From assembly GCF_003367905.1 (NCBI RefSeq), contig NZ_CP029462.1, positions 2,046,001 to 2,110,000 of the forward strand: DNA of 64,000 bases, in the 5' to 3' direction. This DNA is from Megasphaera stantonii. Lineage in GTDB: Bacteria; Bacillota; Negativicutes; Veillonellales; Megasphaeraceae. The stretch's first letter is position 1, and every line of letters begins with the position of its first letter. A program made the translations under genes and the position numbers. The notes beneath the pieces are model-generated. The model was not told the DNA's origin and did no database searches. It saw nothing but the letters and a program-made list of their open reading frames with translations. This document shows positions 35,412 to 44,862 of this stretch, piece after piece.

Positions 35412-37469
35412 GTGACGATACAGTTGACAAAACTAGATATAAAAAATCTATTTAACCCGCAGCATATTCTCCATGTCGGCAACATGCGGGCGAAATTTTT
35501 TGCCAGCGGCAGCTTTGACGGCATTACAGACGTGCGGGAAGAAATTTTACACGGCTGGAAGGTATCCTACGACAGAGGCTACCGCACGCCGGATTTCAAA
35601 AAGCCCGTCGTGACGGACTTGTACCTGCGCACGCAGAAGGAGGAAGAGCTGCTGGCTATTGCCGTGCCGTATATGGAGCGGTTGTATACGTTTTTACAGA
35701 ACGATACCTTTTGGATTACCCTATTGGATCGCGACGGCGTCATCTTAAAGCTGGTCGGCTCGGATACGATGCTGAAGGAACTGGCGGCGACGGGACTTAT
35801 CGAAGGCTCCAACCGGGGGAGCGACGTTCCCTATGGAGGGTTGTTTCACCTGGTCTTTACCTACAAAAAGCCCTTCATTATCGTGTCGACGGAACACGCC
35901 TCGTCTATCGACGACAACCTGGCCGGCGGCGCCTGCCCTATCGTCGACCCAGAGACGAAGGAGATTTTAGGCTTTATCGCCGTATCGGGCCATTGGTGGT
36001 ATTCCCATCTGCATACGCTGGGATTGGCCGTCATCGCGGCGGAAGCCATTTCCAAGCAGTATGCATTGGAAAAAGCGACGAAGCGCCTGTACGCCATGAG
36101 TCAATCCCTGAAAAAAGTAAACTCCCGGCTATATACGACGCTGGACAGCATTAAGACGGGTATCATTTACTGTAATGAAGAGGGAACGGTCAAGGTCATC
36201 AATGAAGGCGCTGTGAAATTGCTGGGAATCAAGAAGGACTTGAAGGATGTGCCGGGGACGAACGTCTGCCCGTATTTTGACTCGAAGCTGTCTATGGATA
36301 AAATCGCCGCCAATACGAAGAACGGCGAAACGTACTGCTACGAGCTGGTCAGCTCGGGCTGCCCCGATTTTGTCCATAAACGGAACTATTTGCTGTACTG
36401 CTACATCCGCCGCATCAATATTGGCGAAAAGGAACAGGAATATATTATTACTCTGTCGAAGCAGACCGAAGCCCATCTGAATGCGACCAAGATGATCTAT
36501 GCCGAGCCGACGTTCAGCTTCGATGACATTATCGGCTCGTCCGACGCGATCCGGCAGGTGAAAACCATTGCCGAGCTGGGGGCAGCCCATAATCCATCTA
36601 TCTTGATTACCGGCGAGAGCGGGACGGGGAAGGAATTGTTTGCCCAGTCCATTCATAATGCCAGCAGCCGGCGGAATGGTCCCTTTGTGGCGATTAACTG
36701 CGGCGCTATCCCGCGGACCCTCATAGAAAGCGAGCTCTTCGGCTATGAAAAGGGCGCCTTTACCGGCGCCGACAAGAAAGGGCATCCGGGCAAGTTTGAG
36801 CTGGCCAACGGCGGCACCTTGTTTTTAGACGAAATCGGCGACATGCCCTACGACGTCCAGGTGACGCTGCTGCGCGTGCTGCAGACGCAGACGGTAACCC
36901 GCATCGGCGGCGCGAAGCCCACACAGATCGACGTCCGCATCGTGTCGGCTACGAACAAGGACCTGCGCAAGTGCATTGAAAACCATACCTTCCGCGAAGA
37001 TTTATACTACCGCCTCAACGTGTTTACCATCCCCTTGCCGCCGCTGCGGGAACGGGGCCGGGACATAGAGGAAATCGCCCGCTATTTCCTGACGGTCTAT
37101 AATAAGATTTACGACAAGCACGTCGCCGACATATCGGAAGACGTCTTGCGGGCCTTTCACGCCTACCGGTGGCCCGGCAATATACGGGAACTGGAAAACG
37201 TGATGGAGCGGGCCGTTATCTTGTGTAAAACGAATGTAGTCGTTCTTAAAGATATTCCCCGTGACATAACCCTTATAGGAGGGGGGGGGGGTATGATTGG
37301 TCAGCGAATTATTAATTCGACAACAATTGCGAATCGAGAGCAAATAGAAGAAACGCTCAGGAGACATAAGGGTAACATGTCCCATGCGGCGAAGGAGTTG
37401 GGGATGAGCCGTCCAACGTTGTATAAGCGCGTCAAGGAATACGGCATAGACAAACGAAAATTTGAGTGA
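35412..37469 (+). CDS. Sigma-54-dependent transcriptional activator (AcoR-like)
   Basis: 685 residues if read from the GTG at 35412. That codon is only one base after AGGAG, and a TTG at 35424 is better spaced, so the start is uncertain by four codons. Residues ~50-215 are a GAF-like sensor domain, ~235-340 a PAS domain and ~375-610 the AAA+ domain ([26 protein letters not shown] for sigma-54 contact, [12 protein letters not shown]). The last ~45 residues are a Fis-type HTH ([20 protein letters not shown]). Eleven consecutive G lie in the linker between AAA+ and HTH. The activator probably controls the 3-hydroxyacyl-CoA/BKACE/AtoE operon directly downstream, where inverted repeats and a -24/-12-like element lie. 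Confidence 0.9.
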   Translation: MTIQLTKLDIKNLFNPQHILHVGNMRAKFFASGSFDGITDVREEILHGWKVSYDRGYRTPDFKKPVVTDLYLRTQKEEELLAIAVPYMERLYTFLQNDTFWITLLDRDGVILKLVGSDTMLKELAATGLIEGSNRGSDVPYGGLFHLVFTYKKPFIIVSTEHASSIDDNLAGGACPIVDPETKEILGFIAVSGHWWYSHLHTLGLAVIAAEAISKQYALEKATKRLYAMSQSLKKVNSRLYTTLDSIKTGIIYCNEEGTVKVINEGAVKLLGIKKDLKDVPGTNVCPYFDSKLSMDKIAANTKNGETYCYELVSSGCPDFVHKRNYLLYCYIRRINIGEKEQEYIITLSKQTEAHLNATKMIYAEPTFSFDDIIGSSDAIRQVKTIAELGAAHNPSILITGESGTGKELFAQSIHNASSRRNGPFVAINCGAIPRTLIESELFGYEKGAFTGADKKGHPGKFELANGGTLFLDEIGDMPYDVQVTLLRVLQTQTVTRIGGAKPTQIDVRIVSATNKDLRKCIENHTFREDLYYRLNVFTIPLPPLRERGRDIEEIARYFLTVYNKIYDKHVADISEDVLRAFHAYRWPGNIRELENVMERAVILCKTNVVVLKDIPRDITLIGGGGGMIGQRIINSTTIANREQIEETLRRHKGNMSHAAKELGMSRPTLYKRVKEYGIDKRKFE
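37281..37291 (+). repeat. 11-G homopolymer inside the sigma-54 activator gene
   Basis: Read as GGA-GGG-GGG-GGG-GGT it encodes five glycines in the linker before the HTH. Loss or gain of one G would frameshift away the DNA-binding domain. GGAGG followed by an in-frame ATG at 37293 also resembles an internal start. Confidence 0.9.
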
Positions 37470-37476
37470 CGAAATG

Positions 37477-37516
37477 AAAAAGCCAGTACCTGTATCATCT
37501 GCCGGTACTGGCTTTT
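37477..37516 (+). terminator. Terminator of the sigma-54 activator gene
   Basis: AAAAGCCAGTACC and GGTACTGGCTTTT pair around a 13-nt loop. Confidence 0.85.
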
Positions 37517-37528
37517 GCTTGCGTGAAA

Positions 37529-37578
37529 AGTGTAAAGGGCTTTTACAGTGTAAATGGAGTGTAAAGGCATTTTACACT
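37529..37578 (+). promoter_or_regulatory. Candidate upstream activating sequences for the sigma-54 activator
   Basis: A perfect 8-5-8 inverted repeat (AGTGTAAA, GGCAT, TTTACACT) at 37558-37578 and a near copy (AGTGTAAA, GGGCT, TTTACAGT) at 37529-37549 lie 29 bp centre to centre. A further AGTGTAAA half-site starts at 37547. They lie 65-115 bp upstream of the predicted transcription start, where enhancer-binding proteins sit. Confidence 0.75.
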
Positions 37579-37618
37579 GTAACGATGGAAAAATGGCTGT
37601 TTTGCGCCTCTTTATATA

Positions 37619-37634
37619 TGGCATGAAAATTTCG
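37619..37634 (+). promoter_or_regulatory. Candidate sigma-54 (-24/-12) promoter
   Basis: TGGCATG, four A, TTTCG. Against TGGCACG-N4-TTGCW it matches the -24 element in all but one base, while the -12 element has T for the G of GC. The predicted start is ~37645, 31 bp before the first gene. Confidence 0.6.
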
Positions 37635-37675
37635 TATATATTTTCAAATCGAAATTCAAGGAGGCAATACGCATT

Positions 37676-38613
37676 ATGGAAGTAAAACAGATTTTAGTGT
37701 ACGGCGCCGGCTTGATGGGCCGGGGCATCGCCCAGGTATTTTCCCGCAATCCGGAATATTCCATCGTTTTATATGATATCGCCGACAACGATGTTCTCGG
37801 CCAGGTCCGCAAGGAAATGATGTCCTTTGTCGATCAGGGCATCGTCGATGCCGACACGGCAGAACAGCAGCTGAGCCGCATCAGCTTTACGACGGATTTG
37901 AGCCCTGAATTGTGCCAGAAGACGGATTTAGTCGTCGAAGCCGTATTTGAAAACATGGAATTGAAGCAATCGGTCTTCGAAAAGCTGGAAATCATGTGCC
38001 GTCCCGACACGATTTTCTGCACCAATACGTCCGTCATGAGCCCGACGGAAATCAGCGCCCGCGTCAAGCACAAAGAACGCTTCGTCGGCACCCATTTCTG
38101 GAATCCGGCAACGCTGATTCCCCTGGTAGAAGTCGTCAAAGCCAACGGCTCGTCTGACGAAGTAGCCCAGCAGGTATACGACATTTTGGAAAAAGTAGGC
38201 AAAAAGCCGGTTATCTGCCAGCGCGACGTGCCGGGCTTCATTGCCAACCGCATGCAGCACGCCCTGTGGAGAGAAAAGCGATTTATATCGTCGAACAGGG
38301 GATTGCCGACGCCGAAACGGTCGATAAAGCCGTTAAATACAGCTTCGGCCTCCGCCTGCCCCAGCTGCCGCCGTTGGTTAACTCCGATTTGGTCGGCACG
38401 GACTTGACCTACAACATTCACGAATACATCTTGAAATATCTGTGCAGTGACACGACGCCGTCGCCCCTGCTGGTCAAGATGAAGGAAGAAAACAAGATGG
38501 GCTTCAAGAGCGGCGAAGGCTTCTTCAAATGGGACGACGAATCCATCGCAGCAGAACGCAAGGGGCTGAACGACTATTTAATTCACATGCTTTATAAAAA
38601 AGACAAAGAATAA
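37676..38613 (+). pseudogene. 3-hydroxyacyl-CoA (3-hydroxybutyryl-CoA) dehydrogenase, frameshifted
   Basis: The frame from 37676 gives the NAD-binding part (YGAGLMGRGIAQVF, VVEAVFENMELK, FCTNTSVMSPTEIS, THFWNPATLIPLVEVV, RDVPGFIANRMQHALWRE). It leaves the family at an A tract (38274-38277). The continuation (AIYIVEQGIADAETVDKAVK, FGLRLPQLPP, KSGEGFFKWDDES) is in another frame up to 38613. Removing two A, or adding one, restores a full ~312-residue enzyme, normal for this family. Either a true null mutation or a sequencing error at a homopolymer. It is the first gene of the presumed sigma-54 operon. Confidence 0.88.
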
Positions 38614-38640
38614 GATCGTATGTTAAGGAGGAAACCTATC

Positions 38641-39488
38641 ATGAGCAATTTGAAAAACAAAGTTATCATCACCGCAGCTGTAACGGGCGCATGGCCCAAG
38701 AAAGAAAACAATCCGAACGTTCCCCTGACGCCGCAGGAAATTGCTGACGACGTCTATCAGTGCTGGCAGGCCGGCGCCGCCGTCGCTCACCTTCACATGC
38801 GCGACGACGAAGGCAACGGCACTATGAGCGCCGATAAATTCCGCGAAACCGTACAGACCATCAAGACCAAATATCCCGACTGCGACATCGTCCTGAACCT
38901 TACGACGTCGGGCGACCTCCACGCGACGGAAGAAACGCGCCAGCTCCATTTGAAGGAATTAAAGCCGGAAATGGCGTCGTACGACTGCGGCTCCATGAAC
39001 TGGATGAACAGCGGCTTGTTCCTCAATCCGCCGAAATTCCTGGAAGATTTAGGACTGCTCATGCAGGAACTGAACATCAAGCCGGAAATCGAAGCCTTCG
39101 ACCCGGGTATGATCGCCAACGCCGCCTACTATATCAAAAAAGCGTATTGAAAGCGCCGCTTCATTTTGAATTGTGCATGGGCTGCGCCAACGGCATCCCC
39201 GGCTCGGTTAAGAATCTCGTCTTCATGAAGGAAACGATGGATACCCTGTGCCCGGGCTCTACCTGGTCTTCCTTCGGCGTAGGCCACAGCGCCATGGAAA
39301 TCATGTACGCCACCATCGCCTTGGGCGGCCATCTCCGCGTTGGCATGGAAGACAACGTCATGTATGCTAAGGGCGTGCTGGCTGAAAGCAACCGCCAGTT
39401 TGTAGAACGGGCGCGCCGCCTTATTGAAGAATACGGCAAGGAAGTCGCGACGCCGGATGAAGCCCGTGAAATCTTGAGTTTAAAATAA
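38641..39488 (+). pseudogene. Beta-keto acid cleavage enzyme (BKACE/DUF849), frameshifted
   Basis: AAGGAGG precedes the ATG at 38641. The first frame has the zinc-site motif AHLHMRDDEG and runs to a stop at 39148-39150. The family continues in the next frame from ~39147 (APLHFELCMGCANGIPGS, FGVGHSAMEI, GGHLRVGMEDNVMYAKG), which holds the remaining zinc ligand and substrate residues. ATC-AAA-AAA-GCG-TAT-TGA becomes I-K-K-G-V-L-K if one G is added after the six A (39136-39141). BKACE enzymes condense a beta-keto acid with acetyl-CoA to give acetoacetate and a new CoA ester. The restored length (~282 residues) is normal. Confidence 0.88.
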
Positions 39489-39504
39489 TAGGAGCGTGAC
39501 AGGT

Positions 39505-39693
39505 ATGACGTGGGGACCTTGTTTTATGTATTATCGTTGTCCGCAATGCGGCAAAAAATTTAAATACGCTATCGATTTGATTCCGGAATTCGGCGACGCC
39601 TTCGGGACCTGCCCTGACTGCCATGCCGGCGGCGTGCTGGAGGGAGAAGGGGCACGAACGAAAGACGACGGGGCGTATGAAGAAGTAGAATGA
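39505..39693 (+). CDS. Small zinc-ribbon protein
   Basis: 62 residues from the ATG at 39505 (GGAG ten bases upstream; a GTG at 39496 is less well placed). Two CxxC knuckles (CPQCGKKF and CPDCHAGG) about 21 residues apart form a zinc ribbon, followed by an acidic tail. It lies between the BKACE gene and atoE in the same operon. Function unknown. Confidence 0.75.
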   Translation: MTWGPCFMYYRCPQCGKKFKYAIDLIPEFGDAFGTCPDCHAGGVLEGEGARTKDDGAYEEVE

Positions 39694-39731
39694 GGTTCCC
39701 GCCATACCGGATTATATAAAGGAGGCTTATT

Positions 39732-41111
39732 ATGGCGCAAGCAAATTCGCAAAACGCACAGAAGAAGACGATTACCGATAAGTTTATAGAATTCAGCTTA
39801 AACTATATTCCGGACTCCATGGTATTCGTATTGGGGCTGACCGTATTCGTCTTCGTACTGGCACTGATTTTTACGGACTCGACGCCGTGGGGATTGGTTG
39901 AAGATTATGCAAAAGGATTCTGGGAATTATTAAGCTTTTCCATGCAGATGTGCTTGATGATGATCAGCGGCTTCGTTATTGCTAATGCAAAGCCAATCCG
40001 CAAAGGCATCGTCCGCTTGATTGACTGGCCGAAGACGCGCGGCGGCACCATCGCTCTGTTCGCCCTGATTACCGGCGTTATTTCCTGGCTCCACTGGGGC
40101 GTCGGCCTCATGGCTACGATTATCATGGGCAAGGAAATCGCTATCCGCAAACGAGGCCAAGGCTTCCATTATGCTTTTATCGTCGCCATGGCCTATACAA
40201 GCATGAATATCATGGCTAACGGCATCTCCCAGGCTGCGCCGCTGCTGTCAGCGACGCCGGGCAACTTTATGGAAAAGATCATGGGCGGCATCGTGCCGAT
40301 CAGCCAGACGTCCCTGTCTCCGTACATGATGACCTTCCTCGTATTGGAATTACTGGCTTTGCCCGTCGTATACTACCTGCTCATGCCTAAGAAGGAAAAG
40401 GCCGTAGAAATCAGCGACGAACTGTACAAGGAATTTACGGCAGAACCGGAAAAAGTCGACGCGTCGAAGAAATTGACGCCGGCTGAACGGTGGGAACGGT
40501 CCCGCGTGTTGAACACTCTCATTGCTTTGTTGATTCTCATCTGGTTCGGCGACCACGTCATTACAGAAGGCGTCAGCAAGATCAACCTGAACACGATCAA
40601 CTTCGCCCTTTTTGGCTTAGGCTTATTGTTCCACGATTCGCCGCACAGCTATATCGAATCGGTAAAAGAAGGGGCGACGACTGTATACGGCGTCATCATC
40701 CAGTTCCCCTTGTACGCCGGCATTTTCGGTCTGATTACTTTCTCCGGCTTGGCCGACGAAATTACGGAGCTGTTTATCTCCATCGCGACGCCGGGGACCT
40801 ATCCGTGGATCGTATTCATTTACACCGGCATCATGGACTTCTTCGTCCCGTCGGCAGGGTCTAAATTCGTCATCGAAGCGCCGTACTTGGTTCCGGCGGC
40901 TCAGCACCTGGGCGTTCCCGTTTCGCAGGTTATCAACGCCTACGGCACGGGCGCGCAGATGGCCAACCTGATTCAGCCCTTCTGGGCCATCGCCTACCTG
41001 GCGGCCTTCCGCCTTCGCTTCCAGGAAATCCTGCCGTTTACGTTCATGCTCTGGCTGTTCGTATTCATTGCCGGCAGCCTGTGGTTCCTCATTTTCCCCT
41101 TTGGATGGTAA
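39732..41111 (+). CDS. atoE: Short-chain fatty acid transporter family (AtoE-like)
   Basis: 459 residues, about ten helices, AAAGGAGG before the ATG. AtoE/TIGR00366 features: FIEFSLNYIPDSMVFVLGLT, ISWLHWGVGLMATIIMGKEI and, near the end, DFFVPSAGSKFVIEAPYLVP. It is expected to move acetoacetate, butyrate or related acids across the inner membrane. Last gene of the sigma-54 operon, and intact, unlike the first two. Confidence 0.9.
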   Translation: MAQANSQNAQKKTITDKFIEFSLNYIPDSMVFVLGLTVFVFVLALIFTDSTPWGLVEDYAKGFWELLSFSMQMCLMMISGFVIANAKPIRKGIVRLIDWPKTRGGTIALFALITGVISWLHWGVGLMATIIMGKEIAIRKRGQGFHYAFIVAMAYTSMNIMANGISQAAPLLSATPGNFMEKIMGGIVPISQTSLSPYMMTFLVLELLALPVVYYLLMPKKEKAVEISDELYKEFTAEPEKVDASKKLTPAERWERSRVLNTLIALLILIWFGDHVITEGVSKINLNTINFALFGLGLLFHDSPHSYIESVKEGATTVYGVIIQFPLYAGIFGLITFSGLADEITELFISIATPGTYPWIVFIYTGIMDFFVPSAGSKFVIEAPYLVPAAQHLGVPVSQVINAYGTGAQMANLIQPFWAIAYLAAFRLRFQEILPFTFMLWLFVFIAGSLWFLIFPFGW

Positions 41112-41163
41112 TATAATTTAGCTGCTAACTCAATTTACTATACTCTTATCTCAATATGAAACA

Positions 41164-41215
41164 TGCAAAAGACCTGCCGTGAGGAGATACTCTTGTCTCC
41201 GGCAGGTCTTTTGCA
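41164..41215 (+). terminator. Terminator after atoE
   Basis: A 16-bp stem (TGCAAAAGACCTGCCG and complement), with a U run inside the descending arm. Confidence 0.9.
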
Positions 41216-41455
41216 TTGCAGGCGAAATCATATGGCCGTCAAGGGCGGGGCAAAAATGAGGCAAAAAATTTATTTCATTTGCTTTTAGAAGACTTGATGA
41301 GCAATAAAAAAACAAGGAAGCCTGCATATAACAGGGTTCCTTGTTTTGGTTTTGTGCTATTGTGCTCGTTATTATTTGGAGTACAATTCGACGATGAGCC
41401 TAGAACCCGCTAAAATAAGCCATTTTATGAGAAAGAGGCAAAAAGCGGGCAAAAA
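41216..41455. other. Host/prophage junction region
   Basis: 240 bp between atoE and the 3' end of the integrase gene. It holds an AAAACAAGGAA/TTCCTTGTTTT hairpin (41309-41347) and an ACCCGCT/AGCGGGC pair (41405-41450) that may terminate the integrase gene. attL should lie here, because tyrosine integrases usually sit next to their attachment site. The core cannot be defined without attR, which is outside the window. Confidence 0.5.
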
Positions 41456-41699
41456 TTATTCCAGATCAAAAATATTTTGGATGTTTTGCGCAGCATTTCG
41501 GCGCATTTCTTCACTGTAATGGACATACTTTTTGATGACCGTTTCGACGGTATCCCCTAACAATGCGGCGACCGTTTTTATGTCAACGCCCCTCGCCAGC
41601 AATGTAGTTGCATACGTATGCCGTAAGACATGAATCGATGTATCCGGAAGGACTTTCTTTATGTGATGGTTTATGATATTTGTCTCGCTGTTTTTTAAA

Positions 41700-42796
41700 G
41701 GCGAATTTACAATACAAGTGCAACACCTATAAAAAATGACACATAGGTTTCTGATATAATAATGCTACCAAACAAAATCTATATCTCGGAGGAAACCTAT
41801 GTGCCACTATCATCATCTTACTCTATCTGAACGAGAAAATCTACTCTTTTTTCGCGCGCAGTCCTATTCTATCTCTCGAATTGCGGCGGCCCTCGGCCGA
41901 GATAAATCCACGATCTCACGGGAACTACGCAGAAATACAGTGAACGGCAAGTATCTGCCCATCACCGCACAACAACAGTATGCCCGCCGCCGTAAGGCAT
42001 GCAAGCCTCACAAGCGGTTAGAGAATGCCGAGCTATTCGCATTGGTTAAAAATCTCTTCCTGGTGCATCATTGGTCCCAGAAGAAATTGCCGGACGCTTG
42101 CAGCTGGAACATCAGAAGGCACTCCTTAGCTATGCAACGATTTACCGCGCCATATATGCCGGTATGTTTGATGAAACGTCGTCCTCCCATGGGTCCCGCG
42201 GTGCGGTCCGCCGCTTGCGGCATCATGGAAAATCCCGGCATACCCGGCAATATCAGGAACGACGGGGTTCTATTCCCATCTCTCACGATATTTCGGAACG
42301 GCCAGCAGGAGCCGCTAACCGCTCCCGGCGAGGACATTGGGAATGTGATACCATAGCAGGAAAGACAGGAAAAGCCTGTCTGGTTACGTTGGTAGATAGA
42401 AAGAGCCGGTATCTGGTAGGAGGCAAAGCAGCCAAAAAGACAGCACAAGCCGTCAATACGGTATTGCTTCAGGTACTGCAAGGGCAACCTGTAAAAAGCC
42501 TTACGCCGGACAGAGGAAAAGAGTTCGCCCATCATGCCGCTGTCACGGAGGCCTTGAACGGCGTGCCGTTTTATTTCCCGCCGCCGCATCAGCCCTGGCA
42601 GCGGGGAAGCAACGAAAATACCAATGGCCTAGTCCGAGAGTATTTCCCGAAAGGGACGGACATCACACTCGTTCCAGAAGCCTATGTGCAAGCTGTTTTT
42701 GCAGAACTAAATCGCCGTCCCCGAAAATGTTTAGGATACAAAACGCCATACGAAGTACATTACTCTAAAAAGTTGCACTTAGCTTGACAATTCGCC
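41700..42796 (+). mobile_element. IS30-family element, second type, copy A (inside int)
   Basis: 1097 bp bounded by 25-bp imperfect inverted repeats that start GGCGAATT and share AAGTGCAAC internally. Flanked by a 2-bp AA duplication. Same element as copy B in inverted orientation, one base shorter through a C deletion in the transposase gene. Confidence 0.92.
41799..42787 (+). pseudogene. IS30-family transposase, frameshifted copy A
   Basis: Same protein as the intact copy B. At 42076-42078 three C replace four C, so the frame breaks after FLVHHWS and the DDE domain (GHWECDTIAG, TPDRGKEFAHH, RGSNENTNGLVREYFPKG) lies in another frame from ~42071. No full-length product is expected, though copy B could act in trans on these ends. 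Confidence 0.92.
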
Positions 42797-43668
42797 AATA
42801 AAAGATTCGCCCATCCGGGGCTACTGGGAATTTCGCTTCTTTATATTCTGTCAGGATTCTTTGCAGCGTGATAGGCATAGGAATCGTCCTTTTAGAATTC
42901 GACGTCTTTAGTTTCCCTAACTTATATTCGTATGTCTTTTCAGCTGTCCGAAATCTTTTAAATTGGCGGATAACCTTTAATTCCTTTTTGTCTAAGTCAA
43001 TGGAGGCCCATGTCAGCCCGGCAATTTCGCCATAACGCAGTCCGGCATAATATCCCACCGCAGCCATCACAGAAAGCATGTACTGATTTTCATGCAAGTA
43101 TGCATATAAGCAATTGAATTCCTTGGTGGAAATCGTCTGGATTTCTTCTTCATTGATTTCTGGGTAAATGATTCCGTCCATAGGAGACTTTCTCAATAAT
43201 TCGTAAAATGTGATCGCGTGGCGGATCATTACTTTGAATTTGCTCATGTATAGCTCAACAGTGGATGCGGAAAGCTTGGATTCATTTACGCAAGTTTGGA
43301 TATAAGCCCGTGTAAGGTCTGGTAAAGGAATATTACATAAATCCGAAAAGGCAGATATTGCGTTTTCATAAACATCTATAGATCCATCCGAAAGCTGCTT
43401 TTTCTTATCTATTTGGTAAATGGCCCAAAATTGTTTCAATGTGATATTTTGCATAAGAGGGTCGGCGGGTGTCGGGACATAGTTTTCCGCTATTTTTTTT
43501 AATAGCTTTTCCCCGGCAGCTTTGGCAAGGCTTTTCTGTGAGAAGCCCTGCTTTGACTTCTGTTTCCATTTTCCGTCAGCCTTATACGACAGGATAACCT
43601 GCCAGCCGGTAGATTTTTTCCGATAATGGAAAGCATGGGGAATCATATCATTCATGACATTCACCTCC

Positions 43669-43697
43669 TTGCAAAACGAATCCTGACTATATATAAT
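43669..43697 (+). promoter_or_regulatory. Consensus sigma-70 promoter divergent from int
   Basis: TTGCAA, 17-nt spacer, perfect TATAAT on the plus strand, overlapping the integrase leader. The transcript would start ~43704 and meet a terminator at ~43726. Confidence 0.7.
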
Positions 43698-43725
43698 AGA
43701 AGCATGAACAGCATTTTTATGACGG

Positions 43726-43759
43726 CCGCCGCATTCTCCCTGTGCGGCGGTAGTTTTTT
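43726..43759 (+). terminator. Terminator closing a ~55-nt plus-strand transcript
   Basis: CCGCCGCA and TGCGGCGG pair around a 9-nt loop, followed by TAGTTTTTT. It lies 3 bp before the duplicated target of IS copy B. Confidence 0.75.
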
Positions 43760-43764
43760 GCCAG

Positions 43765-44862
43765 GGCGAATTGTCAAGCTAAGTGCAACTTTTTAGAGTA
43801 ATGTACTTCGTATGGCGTTTTGTATCCTAAACATTTTCGGGGACGGCGATTTAGTTCTGCAAAAACAGCTTGCACATAGGCTTCTGGAACGAGTGTGATG
43901 TCCGTCCCTTTCGGGAAATACTCTCGGACTAGGCCATTGGTATTTTCGTTGCTTCCCCGCTGCCAGGGCTGATGCGGCGGCGGGAAATAAAACGGCACGC
44001 CGTTCAAGGCCTCCGTGACAGCGGCATGATGGGCGAACTCTTTTCCTCTGTCCGGCGTAAGGCTTTTTACAGGTTGCCCTTGCAGTACCTGAAGCAATAC
44101 CGTATTGACGGCTTGTGCTGTCTTTTTGGCTGCTTTGCCTCCTACCAGATACCGGCTCTTTCTATCTACCAACGTAACCAGACAGGCTTTTCCTGTCTTT
44201 CCTGCTATGGTATCACATTCCCAATGTCCTCGCCGGGAGCGGTTAGCGGCTCCTGCTGGCCGTTCCGAAATATCGTGAGAGATGGGAATAGAACCCCGTC
44301 GTTCCTGATATTGCCGGGTATGCCGGGATTTTCCATGATGCCGCAAGCGGCGGACCGCACCGCGGGACCCATGGGAGGACGACGTTTCATCAAACATACC
44401 GGCATATATGGCGCGGTAAATCGTTGCATAGCTAAGGAGTGCCTTCTGATGTTCCAGCTGCAAGCGTCCGGCAATTTCTTCTGGGGACCAATGATGCACC
44501 AGGAAGAGATTTTTAACCAATGCGAATAGCTCGGCATTCTCTAACCGCTTGTGAGGCTTGCATGCCTTACGGCGGCGGGCATACTGTTGTTGTGCGGTGA
44601 TGGGCAGATACTTGCCGTTCACTGTATTTCTGCGTAGTTCCCGTGAGATCGTGGATTTATCTCGGCCGAGGGCCGCCGCAATTCGAGAGATAGAATAGGA
44701 CTGCGCGCGAAAAAAGAGTAGATTTTCTCGTTCAGATAGAGTAAGATGATGATAGTGGCACATAGGTTTCCTCCGAGATATAGATTTTGTTTGGTAGCAT
44801 TATTATATCAGAAACCTATGTGTCATTTTTTATAGGTGTTGCACTTGTATTGTAAATTCGCC
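43765..44862 (-). mobile_element. IS30-family element, second type, copy B (intact)
   Basis: 1098 bp with the same GGCGAATT-starting 25-bp ends as copy A, flanked by a 3-bp CAG duplication (43762-43764 and 44863-44865). Carries an intact transposase on the minus strand. Copies A and B are inverted relative to each other around a 968-bp segment. Confidence 0.93.
43774..44763 (-). CDS. IS30-family transposase, intact copy B
   Basis: 329 residues, GGAGG eleven bases from the ATG. N-terminal HTH (LSERENLLFFRAQSYSISRI, GRDKSTISRELRRN), then the DDE core: GHWECDTIAG, TPDRGKEFAHH and QRGSNENTNGLVREYFPKG. All catalytic residues are present. Distinct from the IS30 transposase at 2.3-3.3 kb. Confidence 0.94.
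   Translation of the reverse strand: MCHYHHLTLSERENLLFFRAQSYSISRIAAALGRDKSTISRELRRNTVNGKYLPITAQQQYARRRKACKPHKRLENAELFALVKNLFLVHHWSPEEIAGRLQLEHQKALLSYATIYRAIYAGMFDETSSSHGSRGAVRRLRHHGKSRHTRQYQERRGSIPISHDISERPAGAANRSRRGHWECDTIAGKTGKACLVTLVDRKSRYLVGGKAAKKTAQAVNTVLLQVLQGQPVKSLTPDRGKEFAHHAAVTEALNGVPFYFPPPHQPWQRGSNENTNGLVREYFPKGTDITLVPEAYVQAVFAELNRRPRKCLGYKTPYEVHYSKKLHLA

Larger units (their letters stand above)
41456..43664 (-). pseudogene. int: Phage tyrosine integrase, interrupted by an IS30-type element
   Basis: N-terminal part 43664 down to 42797, C-terminal part 41699 down to 41456. Removing 41700-42796 plus one 2-bp duplication gives a continuous frame across GRIFY-LKNSETNIIN. The N-terminus has the arm-binding and SAM-like core-binding domains (LKQFWAIYQIDKKKQLSDGS, LSASTVELYMSKFKVMIRHA). 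The catalytic domain has R in YYAGLRYGEIAGLTW and the HVLRHTYATTLLARG box. Y falls in KKYVHYS beyond the insertion. The interrupted protein therefore lacks the R-H-R-Y second half, and excision by this enzyme should fail. AAGGAGGTGA precedes the ATG. Confidence 0.9.

Noticed and set aside
37591-37606. TGGCTGTTTTGC as the sigma-54 promoter
   Set aside because: GG and GC are separated by only 7 nt instead of 10. The TGGCATG element at 37619 fits better.
41216-41413. Rightward 65-codon frame at the prophage edge
   Set aside because: Runs through a terminator hairpin and lacks a ribosome-binding site.
42068-42589. Leftward 173-codon frame in IS copy A and its twin in copy B
   Set aside because: Antisense to the transposase gene and without a ribosome-binding site.
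41700-44862. GGCGAATT...AATTCGCC read as a shared palindromic insertion target of both IS copies
   Set aside because: Treating these bases as part of the 25-bp terminal repeats gives a clean 2-bp duplication and restores the integrase frame. The target reading leaves a one-base frame offset.
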